This document shows positions 1 to 12,165 of a DNA stretch of 64,000 bases, one piece after another; within the stretch, counting starts at the first letter, position 1, and every line of letters starts with the position of its first letter. The DNA lies in assembly GCA_963924555.1 (NCBI GenBank), contig OZ004586.1, forward strand, positions 3,864,501 through 3,928,500, read 5' to 3'. The notes beneath the pieces are model-generated. The model had not been told where the DNA came from, made no database searches, and saw only the letters and a list, made by a program, of their open reading frames with translations. Origin of the DNA: Crambe crambe (lineage: Eukaryota; Porifera; Demospongiae; Poecilosclerida; Crambeidae). The position numbers and the translations under genes are program-made.

Positions 1-985
1 AGTACCTTGAACTATCATATTAAATCTTACACTTCTATCACGTATACTTCTGATTGACATCTTGTCCCATGTTAAAATAATCACACTCTGCAATTGAGCT
101 CTGGCAAGGTCTGGATTTGATGGCATGATCATGTCCGCGACTCTGTCCAGAACCGAATTCTCTGATGTTGTTCTGTAAAATAATGATCCTTTATTGAAGA
201 GAGTCCAGAGTGGGGCTATGACAGTGCTATTGACTCCATTATTGTCTGAGAACAATTTGGGCACACCTGAAAGGCATTGTCCGAAAGAAATGAGGCCATT
301 AAAAGATACCTGTTGAGATAGAGAAAATGTGGCATCATTAAATCGTACAGTAAGTTAGGCATTATTCAAACATCCAGAATAATAGTATTTGTATGAGCCC
401 TCTCACAGTAGCTATGAGAATTAACTAGCTAGCGAGATTAGCAAGTATAGCTAACTAACTTATGATGCTCAAGATGACAGAACAAAAACTAGAGATATAA
501 CAAAGTACTACGAAAAACCAGATAGATATTTGCAACACAAAAAACTTCAAAGTGAGATTTTCAGAAGTGTTGTTGAGATCACACAAGGGATGACGTGGGT
601 ATTTATGAATCAATCATGAATCAAGGGTGTGTGGATTAAGTGAGAATCGAGAATGCAGAATATGAAGATTCACATCAACAGTATTGTCCCATACTTAGCT
701 ATGTCAATGATATGACTTCATAGATTGATCTACACCAAATTTCATCTCCAAGGTAGTAGCTACGTAGGAATTAAGAATTGTTGCTAATTGCACCGCACCA
801 CTGTATGAAAAGTGCACGAGGTAATTGTTATGTATTCCAAAGTGGTGGACTGATTGACTTGGCAACACTATACAGAGAAGTAAGGAGCCAGGGTGCTCCG
901 TCTGCTGGTGCATCCCTACTTTTATGAAGTAAGCATTCATCTCATTACTAGAATGCTCTTCATATCTGTTAATCAAATCAAAGTA
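1..985. repeat. Segmental duplication, block 1 (matches about 29,131-29,828)
   Basis: Same-orientation match covering NIDO exon 4 of gene C and its flanks. About 305 bp (375-680) are extra here. Exon sequence differs at only a few positions from gene A. Confidence 0.85.
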
Positions 986-3900
986 ACTATATTACACAAT
1001 TACTCCCAAATACCCACTAGCTATAGGAGCACATATGCATACACAGGGGTGGAGTCTTAGGTCAGGTATGGGGGTATTTGCCTGACCACTTTTTTTAGTC
1101 ATAAACTTTGACCTTCTACACAGCAAATGCTCCAAATGCACCAGATTCTTAGTCTCGCGGGCCAGACTCGATTCTTCTTGGTGGCGGGGGAAAGAAAAGG
1201 TCTGGCCCAACTGCATTGGACGTTTCATTTGTGCCGACTCAGCATCATAGGGGTAGCGCGGGCGTTGCATTTTGACTATGACGTACCATGATGAAACAGT
1301 AAGGTATAAGAGATTTTACAGGATTGGAAATGCCGCATAACCGTGGCGCGTTGATAGATGCGCACATGCATGCAGCATTAATTATATTAATGGTTGTGAA
1401 AAGAGATCAATATTCACTCCTTTCAAGGCAGTTAAAGTGATGTTCTGCCCCTACAGCTCACAGAATAGTACAAGTATGCTAAGGGGAAGGTATTGAAGAA
1501 GTGAAGAGTCAGAGAGTTGAAGTTGGAGAGTCTGAGGAAGGAACTTATTAACTTTTTTCCTTATAATTGTAATTATGAGTACCTATCATTGCTCATTATA
1601 CATTAACTTTATGTGATTGATTTGAAAGAAAGGCCAAAATGACTTTTGGTATTAAAATTAGACATAGCTAGATTCATTATTATTATAGCTAGATAATTTT
1701 GCCCCAAAGTTATCTGCCAGTTTCTGCTCAGTTCTCCCTCATCAGCATTATTGCAATACTTCCAGCTTTTGGCTGTTGGATTTTGACACCATCTAGCTCA
1801 AGAATTTGGCTTAGTCAGTTGTCCTGTGGACCCTATGGATAATGGGGGGGGGGGGGATATAGTAAGCTTGCCATCTCCATAGGATGACTATTGTATAGAA
1901 AACAAATGCACCAATTCCATTTACTGTTCTATCCTTTCCCTGAAATAACTAATAGTTACAATATTGTTAATCTATTTCTTGGGAGAGGGATCAGTTTTAA
2001 TATCACTTGCAAATGCTAGAGACAATATATGTCAGCTAATACACAAAAACTAACATTAAGCTAAAGTTTACATGCCTTTTGATCAGAAAATGGGCAACAG
2101 CAATTGATTCCATCAAGTGTGAGAGGGAATACAGTCCCATTAACCACTACAGTAGCATTTATAAAATTCTGAGCTAAAATTTATTTCATACAGTAAATCT
2201 ATGCCCTAGTGTAGCTATTGTAGGCATAAGTCTTACCTCACGGATCTTGTCAGAACAGCAGCTTTGACAAGAGTGCTATTTCTACCAGCTGTCAACGCGC
2301 CTCGGTTGTTAGCTAGTTGCTAACGAGAGCACATGATCCGTTTCCAATCCCGTAAAACCTCGATCTATGCTGTGACGTATAGTGACGTTTAAAATTTCCC
2401 ACGTGATTTCATGCCCACAGCAATAATAGCAACAAACAGCTAGAGCTTTAGGCTTATCAGAGAGTGCGCTAGCACTCTCTAAGTAGGGATGGCAGGTCAA
2501 AGGTCATAAGACTGTATAAACTAAAAACTCTTCTTTCTCTTCTACCCTTACTCTATAGGTTCTCAGAAGGCTTGTCACGTGAAAAATGGTCCTCCGTGAA
2601 AAATGGTCCGGCGGACCATTTCTCGCAATAAAAGCAGTCCGCCCGGACAAGTCTATGTAGTCTACCGTATCTATATACTGGAAGCGGTGTACTGGTGGCT
2701 AGCCCTTCCCCTAGCCCCTACCCTAGCCCTAGCCCTAGCCCTAGCCCTAGCCAAGCCCTTTGACCATACAACACTAGCCTTGGAGTTACGAAATGCACAC
2801 CAGTAACTCCATACACCTAGGTGTGTGTGAAAACAACCTCCGTACCCCTAGCTGTGGTCACATGACCACTCTAGCCCTAGCCCTAGCCCTAGTCAAGCCC
2901 TTTGGCCATACAACCCTAGCCTTGGAGTTACAAAATCCACACCACCAGTAGCTACCATTGACGGACCACTTTTATCAGTGAAGGACCATAAAAATAGTCC
3001 GACCGGACTGAAAATAATAGTCCGGGTGGACCAATTTTGGCCGGACCAATTTTTTTGTGACAGGCTCAGTAGAGAGAAGAATGTCATTCGCTAAACATAC
3101 GAGAAAAGAAAAGATATCTAAAATTGACTTTTGTTCGGTTTCTTCACAGCTAATAATTAATTTAAGATCAGCGTACTGACTTACTGGCTGCAGCTACGTA
3201 TGACATTGAAATTCTTGCGATCTGCTCTAGCACTACTTCCAGGCGTGCCTTTTGCTATTTTTGTTCTAACTAAGCTTGTACTATACAAAATCAGCGCGCT
3301 ATCAGTAGCATGAGGCCAGCTAAAAATTAATTCTCCGCCATATTGAAACACGTGCGCGCATGATGCACAGGGTCTAGGGCTAGCGCGCGCCAGGGGAGCC
3401 ACACGTGCGAGAGTGTGTGTCTAACTATTACACGCTTCAACTTCATTTTTAACGATATCTAGACGATACTCTCGAGTGTTTAAATATTGAGTGGATTTGG
3501 AAGAAAAAATTTTTATTCCAGAAAAAAGGGCATGATTCCAGCTGTGTACTGTATAACCTACTTCATCTAGGCTATAATACTACAAAGTGAGTTGATTAGA
3601 GCAACAGCATAAATCTCATAGATAGCTGGAGTGTCTTTAGTTACAAGTGTACGACGGCTTTATGCATTAACCAACTGCTGCTGTCTTACCTGCATGCTTA
3701 ACCAGTTCTTTCAAAATGAGAATGTGGAATCTGTAGTACAGACACTGCTAGCTAGCTCAACAGTATTGAATGCTTTATAGATTATTCAAAATAAAATACT
3801 TAATACTACTCATCAGTTATCTGCTCAATATCCACAAACGTATAGACATAGCTATAGTGTGCACTTCAGTGCTTTTCATTATAGCACTGCTCATCCCCCA

Positions 3901-6900
3901 TATTCTCTTCCCTCAAGCAAAACAAACCAAATCTCAGCAGCTGTATTGATTACTTTAGCTGGCTATTCTGATCAGATGGTGTTCTGCAATAAAGCTTTGA
4001 TGATCTATGCTGCAGTCGCTCATTCCTTAGTACTGTATTGCATTGCAGATACTCATCCTTCAAGGTGGTCATACTCTCCTCCTTCAAGACAACAAAACAT
4101 TCTTCAGCTATAAGCTACAAAGAAAAAAAAATTCATTGCAAAATACCCTGAAAGTGTTCAAAGAATTGTCATAGCTATCTTGCTCATCCTACATGGCTGT
4201 ATGTAGCTAGTCTGCTCACTTCACCATGCCAGTGTGTGTGCCTCCAACTTGATTAAAATGCTCCCATTCAGCTACCAATATAAAATGTAAATATATATGA
4301 AGTGAAAATACCGTGCACATATCATTTACATGCTGTCGCTGTAAAGTTTGATAGCTATTGAATAATACACAATTTTTGTTAATCTTCCATATCCAGTGCT
4401 AGCTACATACTTACAAAAGAGAAAATATATATAGCTAGCTCATTACTAAGAAAAAGAATGGAAATAAGCGAATGGAAACAAGCGAGCGGAAAAAATTTCT
4501 TCTAAATAGAAGGGATAGCCATAAAATTCAGCTGCATTCCTATCACTCCTAGCCCTTCTAATTTCAATAGCCACGCCTACTATAAGTAGGGATAGCCTAA
4601 AATCTAACTGGGCTGTATATGTACTGCAGCCTCGTATGAAAACAATCCCTACTTTTACAACAGCCCATAGCTAGCTATAGGCAGTTAATGTAAATACTTA
4701 CCACAAGCACTTATATAGATAAGCCAAGCGCTCATGGGCCGTATAAGCCCAGTAAGCGCAAAAAATTTCTTCTAAATAGAAAAGTTATGTAGGGATGGCT
4801 CTAAAATCTATGAATCGCGGCCCTCCTATCGAAACAATCCCTACATTTACGACTGCCAATAGCTATGAAAACAATAGCTTTATTGTAAAATAGAAGTATT
4901 ATTCCCAGTCCTCTTACTAAACAAAACTATATCAGAGAAAATTAATAAGTAATAGTCATGCCACTAGACAAATGCTGTAAATTCAACATTAGCTAAGAGA
5001 TAGCTTTACTATCAGCTTCAATTTGAGTTCATATACATATCAAATAATTATGGATTTTGCAATTCAGGGTTAGCTAGAGATCCTTCAACCCCATCAAGAG
5101 TCTCTAGAGTCTTGTCCAGGGGTAGGGGTAAGAAGAACATGTTATCCTTACAGGCTTTAAGCGAATTGTAAGATGGCACCTTGTTTGTATAAGTGCCCAA
5201 CCTGACTATAGTTTGAAAAGCTTTTGCTCGTTGAATGAGCTGTTTGCTTTGCTCAACTCATCCAACACGCTCAGCTCTCTGGGTATTGGAGAGGTTTGTA
5301 AACCATTGAGCACACATCTTGGTGGCATTTTATTGGACCTCAAGTAAGACCTGTAATACGTGCATATGAACACAGTGAAGCATTATATATAGGGTCATCC
5401 TGAGGATGAAATCTTTTAAATCAGGCCACACGTTGCCGAGTTGTTCTGTGTTGAAAGTAATTTTTGAGCCTTGCTTGAGACAAAAGAGCATATTACAGCT
5501 ACAGCAAGGATTCTGAGGATAATCTTCTAATTCTTTTTTATATTTTGCCATCAATTTGAAACTACCTTCAAGCTCATGAGGCTGATTGACTTCATTACTG
5601 AATAGATCATCAAAGGTGATTTCAAAATCCCTCATTAAGCTGTTAAAGTCTCCACGGTGTAGAGCTTCATCAAGGGAAGCAATATTTTTATGGCTATTTA
5701 ATGCTGTCGTGAGTAGCTACACACATCTTAAGAACGACCTCAACACAGAGTAGTGAGTCGATGCTGCTCTTAGGATTCTCAGTTTACTTTTGCAATCGCT
5801 GCCAATGTGACAGATCAAACTATGTCCCTTTAATTGCACAGAGTTATAATGTACTATGTTACTATCAGGCTCATTTGCTGGGACAATGATTACCTTAGCA
5901 TACTTGCTATTCGGACATTCATCACACACATCCCAAACCTTACGTATTTTCTGCAGGGACTCGTTAAATGTAGATTTGAATTCAATAATGCATGATAAAT
6001 CAGATTATGATAGAGGCTTACACATGTTATTGCATTTCCATGACCACGGAACCACATGCTCCACGGTGTTTTTGTCGTCATCAAGCAATCTATACTTTCC
6101 ATGCTCATCAATACAAATAATGCTTGGTCTATTATGAACATAGGAACTTTCATATTATGGTTCACCATGAACACAATGTGAACCCTCACCCAAATCACTC
6201 TCAGTAGATATACTTATTTTATAAATTGCTCTTACCATTTTTAACAAGGAGCCAGCTAGATGCCTTCGTATCTGCAGCACCTTGTTCACCAACCTTGTAG
6301 CTGCTATAGAAGATGCAGCTCGTCTAGAGGTTGCTGCTGTCATTTTAAGAGCTATTTTTTCATGCTAATCTTTAAAGGACTGCAGCATTTGTCTAGTGGC
6401 ACGACTCATTTCTCTGATATAGTTTTGTTTAGTAAGAGGCTTAGGCTCAGTAAGTTCATACCGTCGCCTCCTGTCAGCACCAATGTGTGCACGATGCTCA
6501 GCATAATACTTTCTTGCCCACTTCAAAATCTTCCTGGCATTTCTTAGCTGATATTTTCTAACAGCAGCAATTTTCTTATCTTTATGAACAAACAGAGTAG
6601 TAATATCTTTGAGCTGTTTTTATGTGTGCACTGTTAATTTTATAGTATTATTTGTAATAAGCACTTAATTGTTTTTGAGCTCTATTTTATTGTTGTGATT
6701 GTACTTTCAATTCCTGTCTGTGAGTTTTTTTATGTGCTATGGGCTACTGAAGCCCAGAGAAGAGCAACAAGATATCAAAGGTAGCTTACGTAGATAGCTA
6801 GCTTAGTTAGTTTATATTATCATGCATAAGCTGAAATCCTACCTTAGTAAAGCCAACCTTAGTTCTGGTGATTTCCACATGACTTGTTCTCTACTGCTTT

Positions 6901-8013
6901 GATTCTCTGTGCACAAATAAAGCTTTCACGGCTGACTAGCTATATTTAGCGTTATAATTTAAGCTTGTTCAATCAAGCATGTGTTCAAATTATGCAATAT
7001 CAATCTATGTACTAGAGCCTCACTGAATTAGCTATCTGTGTTTTCTTAGTAATGGCTGAAAACTAGAAATATTTTTGGCTGTAGTAAATACTGAGATGGG
7101 ATGAATAAATCTCTAGAGTGCCTGTAAGAGCAGATTATTTTTCTAGTCAGTATGTAATATGTTCTTATTATTATCATATCAGACCTCCTATAATAATATC
7201 ACATCTTATATCAATTCAGACCTCATGCATTTTTGATTTCAGAACTCTTATTTGATTTCAGACCCTATATTACACCCTTAACCTCCTACATAAGATCAAA
7301 CACCCCCCCCCCCCCGTGATTGGACAGTCCTTCCTAACTCTCATTTTAGTTAACAAAATTCAAAAACACTGGCTACGGCAAGTGAAAATGACAAACACTG
7401 CTGGAGGGGAAAAAAACATTACTCAACTGGGTTGAGTGAAAATGATAACAACGCAACTGGCTGGCAGCAAGCATGTCCCAGTTCACCAGCTGCCATGACC
7501 AGGCTGTTGATGTTGAAAAGATAAGGGTTGACATTAATTTTCTCCCCACCCCCACCCCCCAATATGTAATGCATAAGTTATAGTAAAGATTCGATGTATA
7601 CACTCACAAACATTTGTGGTTGTTTGCTCTGATACACATGATAAGAATGTGAATGAAGAGGTACTTGTAGACAGTCTTCATGTGATATTCGGGAGTCATC
7701 TTCCAAGCCAAATGGAAAGAAATCTGTAGTTTAATAATTGAGCAAGCCTTCTTAGGGCTAGACTATAGGGTTTGAGTATGAAGTAAAAGTGTGCATGTGT
7801 GTATATAACTATTCAACTTACAGTATGATGGAGGAACTCTCTGGCCTAAAGAAAAAAAGATATAATTATTATAATAATAGTATTATAATGTTGCTGTGCT
7901 AATTCTAATACCAACATCACTTCTTAGCAACATGCTATCTCTATTCATTAGCATAACATACACAGAGTAGTATGGGCCATCAACAAAAGGAGCAGAGGAA
8001 GTGCATCCATCAT
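31..8013 (-). CDS. Gene C: NIDO-domain receptor, 5' part only (recent paralog of gene A)
   Basis: Four coding exons are visible on the minus strand: 7962-8013, 7822-7845 (24-bp microexon), 7608-7723 and 31-309; the donor after the last one is at 29-30 and the gene continues past the left edge. Exon 1 encodes a signal peptide (MMDALPLLLLLMAHTTL). Exons 3-4 encode the first two thirds of a NIDO module with the usual NGLISF, IAPLW, YR and TW landmarks. Introns fall in phases 1, 1 and 0, exactly as in gene A, and exon sequences are nearly identical to gene A exons 1-4. Intron 3 is about 7.3 kb, against 1.9 kb in gene A, because of insertions. By homology the full product would be a NIDO/EGF receptor tyrosine kinase, but no kinase exon of this copy is in the window, so it could also be a truncated copy. 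I chose the first of two adjacent ATGs; gene A keeps only the second. Confidence 0.75.
2569..3066. mobile_element. Possible TIR element with telomere-like CCCTAG repeats inside
   Basis: The ends read GGCTTGTCAC on the left and GTGACAGGCT on the right, imperfect inverted repeats. Both are followed inward by GGTCCG/CGGACC-rich sequence. The interior has two blocks of (CCCTAG)n and a duplicated segment CCTAGCCTTGGAGTTAC. No target-site duplication is clear. Confidence 0.35.
5040..6600 (-). pseudogene. Degraded Helitron-like transposon ORF (N-terminal region), in gene C intron 3
   Basis: Reading the minus strand gives fragments of one large mobile-element protein. There is a Lys/Arg-rich start at 6590-6340 (RKYQLRNARKILKWARKYY) with an in-frame TAG at 6365-6367. 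A CDECPNSKYAKVIIVPANE-type Cys motif lies at about 5870-5930 and CCSCNMLF near 5490. NGLQTSPIPREL near 5290 is followed by a stop or frameshift near 5215, then LGTYTNKVPSYNSLKACK and FFLPLPLDKTLETL to about 5100. The order Cys motifs, then L-N-G-L...P-I-P-x-E-L, then V-P-x-Y...L-P-L-P is what I recall from sponge and cnidarian Helitron-like replicases. Family assignment is from memory and no helicase motifs are present. Confidence 0.42.
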
Positions 8014-9612
8014 AAAGAACCTGCAAAAGTGGTTATTATGTTTAGGCCACTATTTTATTGATCATTAGTTTCTCATCAGAGATGGTTTTGCTCAGACAAT
8101 TGCGTGTGGCATAGTATTGGCCATTATGCCATTATTTTGATAGCTAGTTCTATTCAGTCGGAAAAACCACAGGAGTTGATACAGTCAGGTATAATTATAA
8201 TGACCAAATATCCTGTATAAGTAGAGCAAACTGATGCAGGTGGGGGATGAGAAACTAGTAATCAACAAATATAATAGTGGCCTTATACATATAATTATAG
8301 TGAACAGTTTGTCCAGCCGGGTAAAAAATATTTCTTAGACCTTTTTCTAGTGGAAACTGTTTAGCATGAAAATGAAATCTATACTGAACTAGAGGGGAGC
8401 AATCATTGCACCTTTTCAATTATAGCTAATCGTACTGCTCCATCCTTAATAGCTAATTAGTTCATTTTCATTGCATGCATAAGTACTATAATTAGTTGTT
8501 TATTGATTCGATTTCTGTAGGAATTTAGTCATGTAGCTAGCTAGCTAGCTATAGCTATTCCGTTGTGTCTAGTTTCAATCATATCGCAATGCATGGTAGA
8601 GGACTCTAGAAATTAGCATGTTATTGTTATCATACCTATAGCTACTATTATGTATTCACTAGGCAAAATGTATCTTAGCTACGTAAGTGTGCAGTACATT
8701 TTTGTCCAAAATTACTGGCCCATATGATTTATGATTGCTACTATCAAGTAGGCTCACTTTGCTTTCTCAATGGTGGACCTTCAATGAGGTTAATTTTGGA
8801 GTTGACAAATGACCAGCCCCCCCCCCCCCCCCCCCCCCCCCCAACAATTGATTCTCCAATAAAACTAGTCCATTTGCAACCTCTAAGAAGAAGACACCTC
8901 TCAACTCTAGGTAATAGTTGTAGGTGCTAGCTAAACTAGTGCTGATTTTAACTTTGACTTCACTACTACGTTTAATTGGTTTGAACAACCTTTTAGAAAA
9001 AGATACATGGCCTAGCTAAAATTATATCATTAGCTATTGCATTATGTGGCAGTGTGAAAAGTGTTGCTGAATGCTGATCATGGATCATGTAACTTCTAAG
9101 ATGACTTACATACACCGCAGTAGTCCGTGTTCTTAGAGTGTCATTGTAGTAGTTGATAAGAGGGCAGCATTAAAGGAATATTTCTTTCGGAATGATGACT
9201 TTATAGTTATGCAACAATGCATAATGCGCATGCGCAGAAAGTATGTATCACTACGCCCACCTGATCTGACGGGGGCAGTTTTTTTTTTTCATTTTTATTT
9301 CATTCCTTATTTGTATTTCATTCCTACCTGTTTGTGCCCCCGCGGCTTAATTGAATTGAATGTATCAGACTTGAACTTTCTTTGTGTTTTTTACTTAGAC
9401 ATTGTCATTCATAATATGTACTATTGTGTGTATGCCCTGGTGGATGTTTAACATAAAAACTTGAGCCTTGAACCTTGTGTATGTGCTTGCCAGCCATGAT
9501 AAAAGAACTTCGCTACTATTCCATGTATGATGTAGCAAATCCAACTTTGTTGGAAAACACCAGCTGCGGAAAACTATACCATACATTGTGGGTAACATCA
9601 AAGATTGATCTC
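6740..9612. repeat. Segmental duplication, block 2 (matches about 30,660-33,025)
   Basis: Carries exons 1-3 of gene C and its upstream region. Identity is high in exons, introns and the upstream sequence, interrupted by small indels and a poly(C) expansion. The 5.7 kb between the two blocks replaces about 0.8 kb at 29,830-30,660. Confidence 0.85.
9110..9240 (-). promoter_or_regulatory. Candidate promoter and 5' UTR exon of gene C
   Basis: A perfect palindrome TGCGCATGCGCA (9225-9236, the NRF-1 consensus) lies about 115 bp upstream of a strong minus-strand splice donor GTAAGT whose exon would end at 9110. The coding exon has a TTTTGCAG acceptor at 8021-8022 just before the ATG, so a 5' UTR intron of about 1.1 kb is the simplest reading. 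The same arrangement is conserved upstream of gene A. There is no transcript evidence. Confidence 0.42.
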
Positions 9613-10027
9613 AGCTAGCCCGTGTTGACTTTATCGCGCATTTGCACGCTAAAGCGCGACAATAAACGGCGCGTGTAGATTTTTACGCGAGATTATTACG
9701 CCGTTTTCTGCGGAATTATACGAACGCACAAACTCGAAGCTTGACGTATTTACGCGCTTCAGCAGATCATACGTGTAATTGCGCGCTGAATTCTACACGC
9801 TACATGCATACATGATCCAACAGTAGCTAATTTGTTATTGCCATGATTTTCACTCTTAAAATATAATTTGTACTATGTTTATGTTGATAGTGTTAAAAAT
9901 GAAAATTATTATTATTTTTTTGAAACAAAGGTGTGGTCACCCTTGGTATGACATGTGAAAAGAAAATATTACAATATATTGAGGATTGAGTTAGAGGATG
10001 ACTAGAGGGAGAGTAATGTCTGTCTGT

Positions 10028-10505
10028 TCACTCAGATACCTGTGATTCTTGAGTCATAAGGTCAATTGGGAGGGTAGATTTTGAAGCTCTGCCTGCAGAA
10101 GAACGAGCACCTCTGATAGCTTGAATGGAGGACCGTAGCAGGGAAAAGGACAGTCGACACCTTAGCCAGCCCATTGTGTGGCTGTATGGTTGATCCCACT
10201 TCCAAGCCAAGAGTGTGGCTAGGCGCTTGTAGGTAGCCGTTGCTGCTGGGCCAAGGCCCCCTGTCAGAGACATTACAAGCGGAGTGAAGGAAGAATGTTC
10301 TACTTCTAGAATTCTTTGTTCATAGGAACGCTTCTTGCACTTCTCATGCTTGCGATAACAAGTCGAGGGGGTGGTGTTACGATTTGAGGTGGCATGTGGG
10401 TTGAAGACTCTCACATCAAAGAAGGTGCGCTCATATCGGCTGCCCCAGAGACCGTTGGCAGCGATGTCCAGGCGGGCTCCATCCTGGGTGTTTGCAGATA
10501 CCCCA
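10028..10505 (-). pseudogene. Retroelement ORF 3' fragment (nuclease-like domain)
   Basis: A minus-strand open stretch reads DGARLDIAANGLWG, RTFFDVRVFNPHA, CYRKHEKCKKRSYEQRI, SSFTPLVMSLTGGLG, YKRLATLL, MGWLRCRLSFSLLRSSIQ and ends at a TGA (10028-10030). I recognise this as the conserved segment found downstream of reverse transcriptases in many cnidarian and sponge elements. The FFDVRV core looks like a PD-(D/E)XK-type nuclease, which is inference. Upstream it runs straight into the 20-bp tandem repeat, so the rest of the element is gone. It is absent from the homologous region near 33,740. Confidence 0.45.
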
Positions 10506-10511
10506 GAACAT

Positions 10512-10665
10512 AAGGAACATATATAGGAAAATAAAAACATATATAGGAACATAACAACATATATAGGAACATAACAACATATATAGGAACATAACAACAT
10601 ATATAGGAACATAACAACATATATAGGAACATAACAACATATATAGGAACATAAAAACATAGGAA
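10512..10665. repeat. Tandem repeat, 20-bp unit, about 7-8 copies
   Basis: Unit CATATATAGGAACATAACAA, nearly perfect. Because 20 is not divisible by three, all frames stay open and give misleading Tyr/Met/Val-rich ORFs. Confidence 0.9.
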
Positions 10666-11587
10666 CATAAAAAACGAAATGAATATGAGGGCACAGTCAT
10701 ATACATGAGGTAGCTACGTCATTAACTTCTTCCCGTCAGGTAGCTTCAGATTATAGTGCAGTAATGTACGTAGCTATATGTAGGGATTGTTGGCTGGATA
10801 TACAGAACAAAAATTGATCCCATTTCCATCCTACTTGTTTCCTTACTTTTTTAAAGCAGTGGTCATCCCGACATCTTTTTTCATTTCACGAAATGTTTTT
10901 TTCCCTTACACTTGTTCCTGGTCTTTTTTTCCTCTTTTATGGTTTTAGCTATGTATAGAGTTCATTCTTCTATGTGTAGCTATGCAGGGACAGATGAAAG
11001 AAGAATAGTTCTCCAATAGCATAGCAGCCCAATCATTATTTATCAACGAGTCAAGGTGTTGTTATTGTTGAGCTATACCTGGAGGTTGAAGATGCTGAAA
11101 TAAAGTCTACCGGTAGATGGATTGGTGAATCTAAAATCCCCGAGTTGATATACAATTAAACGTTCAGTCACTAAAATGAAAGAGACACTGTTTTGCTCGA
11201 GGTGCCAAAAGGTACACCAGAAGTTCAAGACTATGTATACTCCACTTAGCTCCTTTACTGTAAACAAAAAAGCTTAGTTAATGATCTGCTTGATTGTGCT
11301 TGTGCTTATTAGCTACAGCACTACTAGCCATGATCTAGGAAATCTTCACCAAGTCTGCTTCTGTGGTTACAGGGCTAGGGAGAACCAGTGGTTAGGCAAA
11401 AGTGGGTGTGGCCAGACAAAAATTTTAAATTCTTATATAATATGTGATAGTACTCGAGAAAAGGGGTCTTATCGCGCAAAAATTCAAAACGGAGTTATTG
11501 GTATCATGCAAGCTAGCTAACATGTATATAATGCCCCCTACACAGTGAAATTACAGAACAAAAACACACACACACAAAAAAAACAAA

Positions 11588-12165
11588 CTAAAAGAAATTA
11601 TTCAGATGACGTTTAAAGGCTAATAATGATGAACTTGAGGCCACATCCAGAGGCAGGGCATTCCACATAGTAGTGACATTGGGGTAAAAGGAAAATTCAT
11701 AAGCCCTGGTCCTTGAGATTGGGACTTGTAAGGTTTCTGAACTGCAAACAAGGATCCATCAAACGAAATTGAGGCAGTTTGTGAGTTACATGTACTGTAC
11801 CATGCATCATTTGTCCAAATAGACTCAGTTTTAGTATTTTCCTCCTGCTTTCTAAAGTGTGCAGGCCTGATGACAGTAGTAGCGAATCATATGGTTCCTG
11901 CCATTGCTTGCTACTCATCCTCAGAGAGAACTTCTGAACCTTCTCCAAGGCCTTACACTGTGTCATTAAATGAGGATCACAGACTGGTGCAGCATATTCC
12001 ACAAATGGTCTCACATAGCTCAAGTATAGCTGTAACAACGTGTCCGAGTCACATACTCCATAGAAGCATCTATAGATCAACCCAGCTTGTTTGGTAGCTT
12101 TCGTGGTGACAATATCGATATGATGTGACCAACTAAGATCATCGCTAAGCCAAATATTTAAAAAC
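11588..12165 (-). pseudogene. LINE-type retrotransposon, post-RT C-terminal fragment
   Basis: Minus-strand reading: WLSDDLSWSHHIDIV, GLIYRCFYGV, LYLSYVRPFVEYAAPVCDP, ALEKVQKFSLRM, LESRRKILKLSLF, then after a frameshift near 11,710 RAYEFSFYPNV, WNALPLDVASS and FKRHLNNFF, with a stop at 11588-11590. This is the classic thumb and C-terminal region of jockey/CR1-like LINE reverse transcriptases. The catalytic YXDD region is not present, so the copy is 5'-truncated and dead. It lies between gene A's 3' end and gene C. Confidence 0.68.

Noticed and set aside
1020..1270. 92-aa minus-strand ORF
   Set aside because: It lies inside the large intron of gene C, in the inserted segment, and matches no family I recognise; a transposon-derived fragment is possible but not supportable.
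3280..3420. CGCG/CACGTG-rich patch as a promoter
   Set aside because: It sits inside the inserted part of gene C intron 3, with no adjacent coding exon on either strand.
8767..8988. ORFs with poly-Gly or poly-Pro runs near 8.8 and 43.4 kb
   Set aside because: They are translations of long poly(C) tracts, with no splice or homology support.
10028..10660. A 210-aa open frame on the minus strand as one protein
   Set aside because: Its first third is translated 20-bp tandem repeat, open in every frame. Only the part below about 10,505 resembles a retroelement protein, so I annotated just that.
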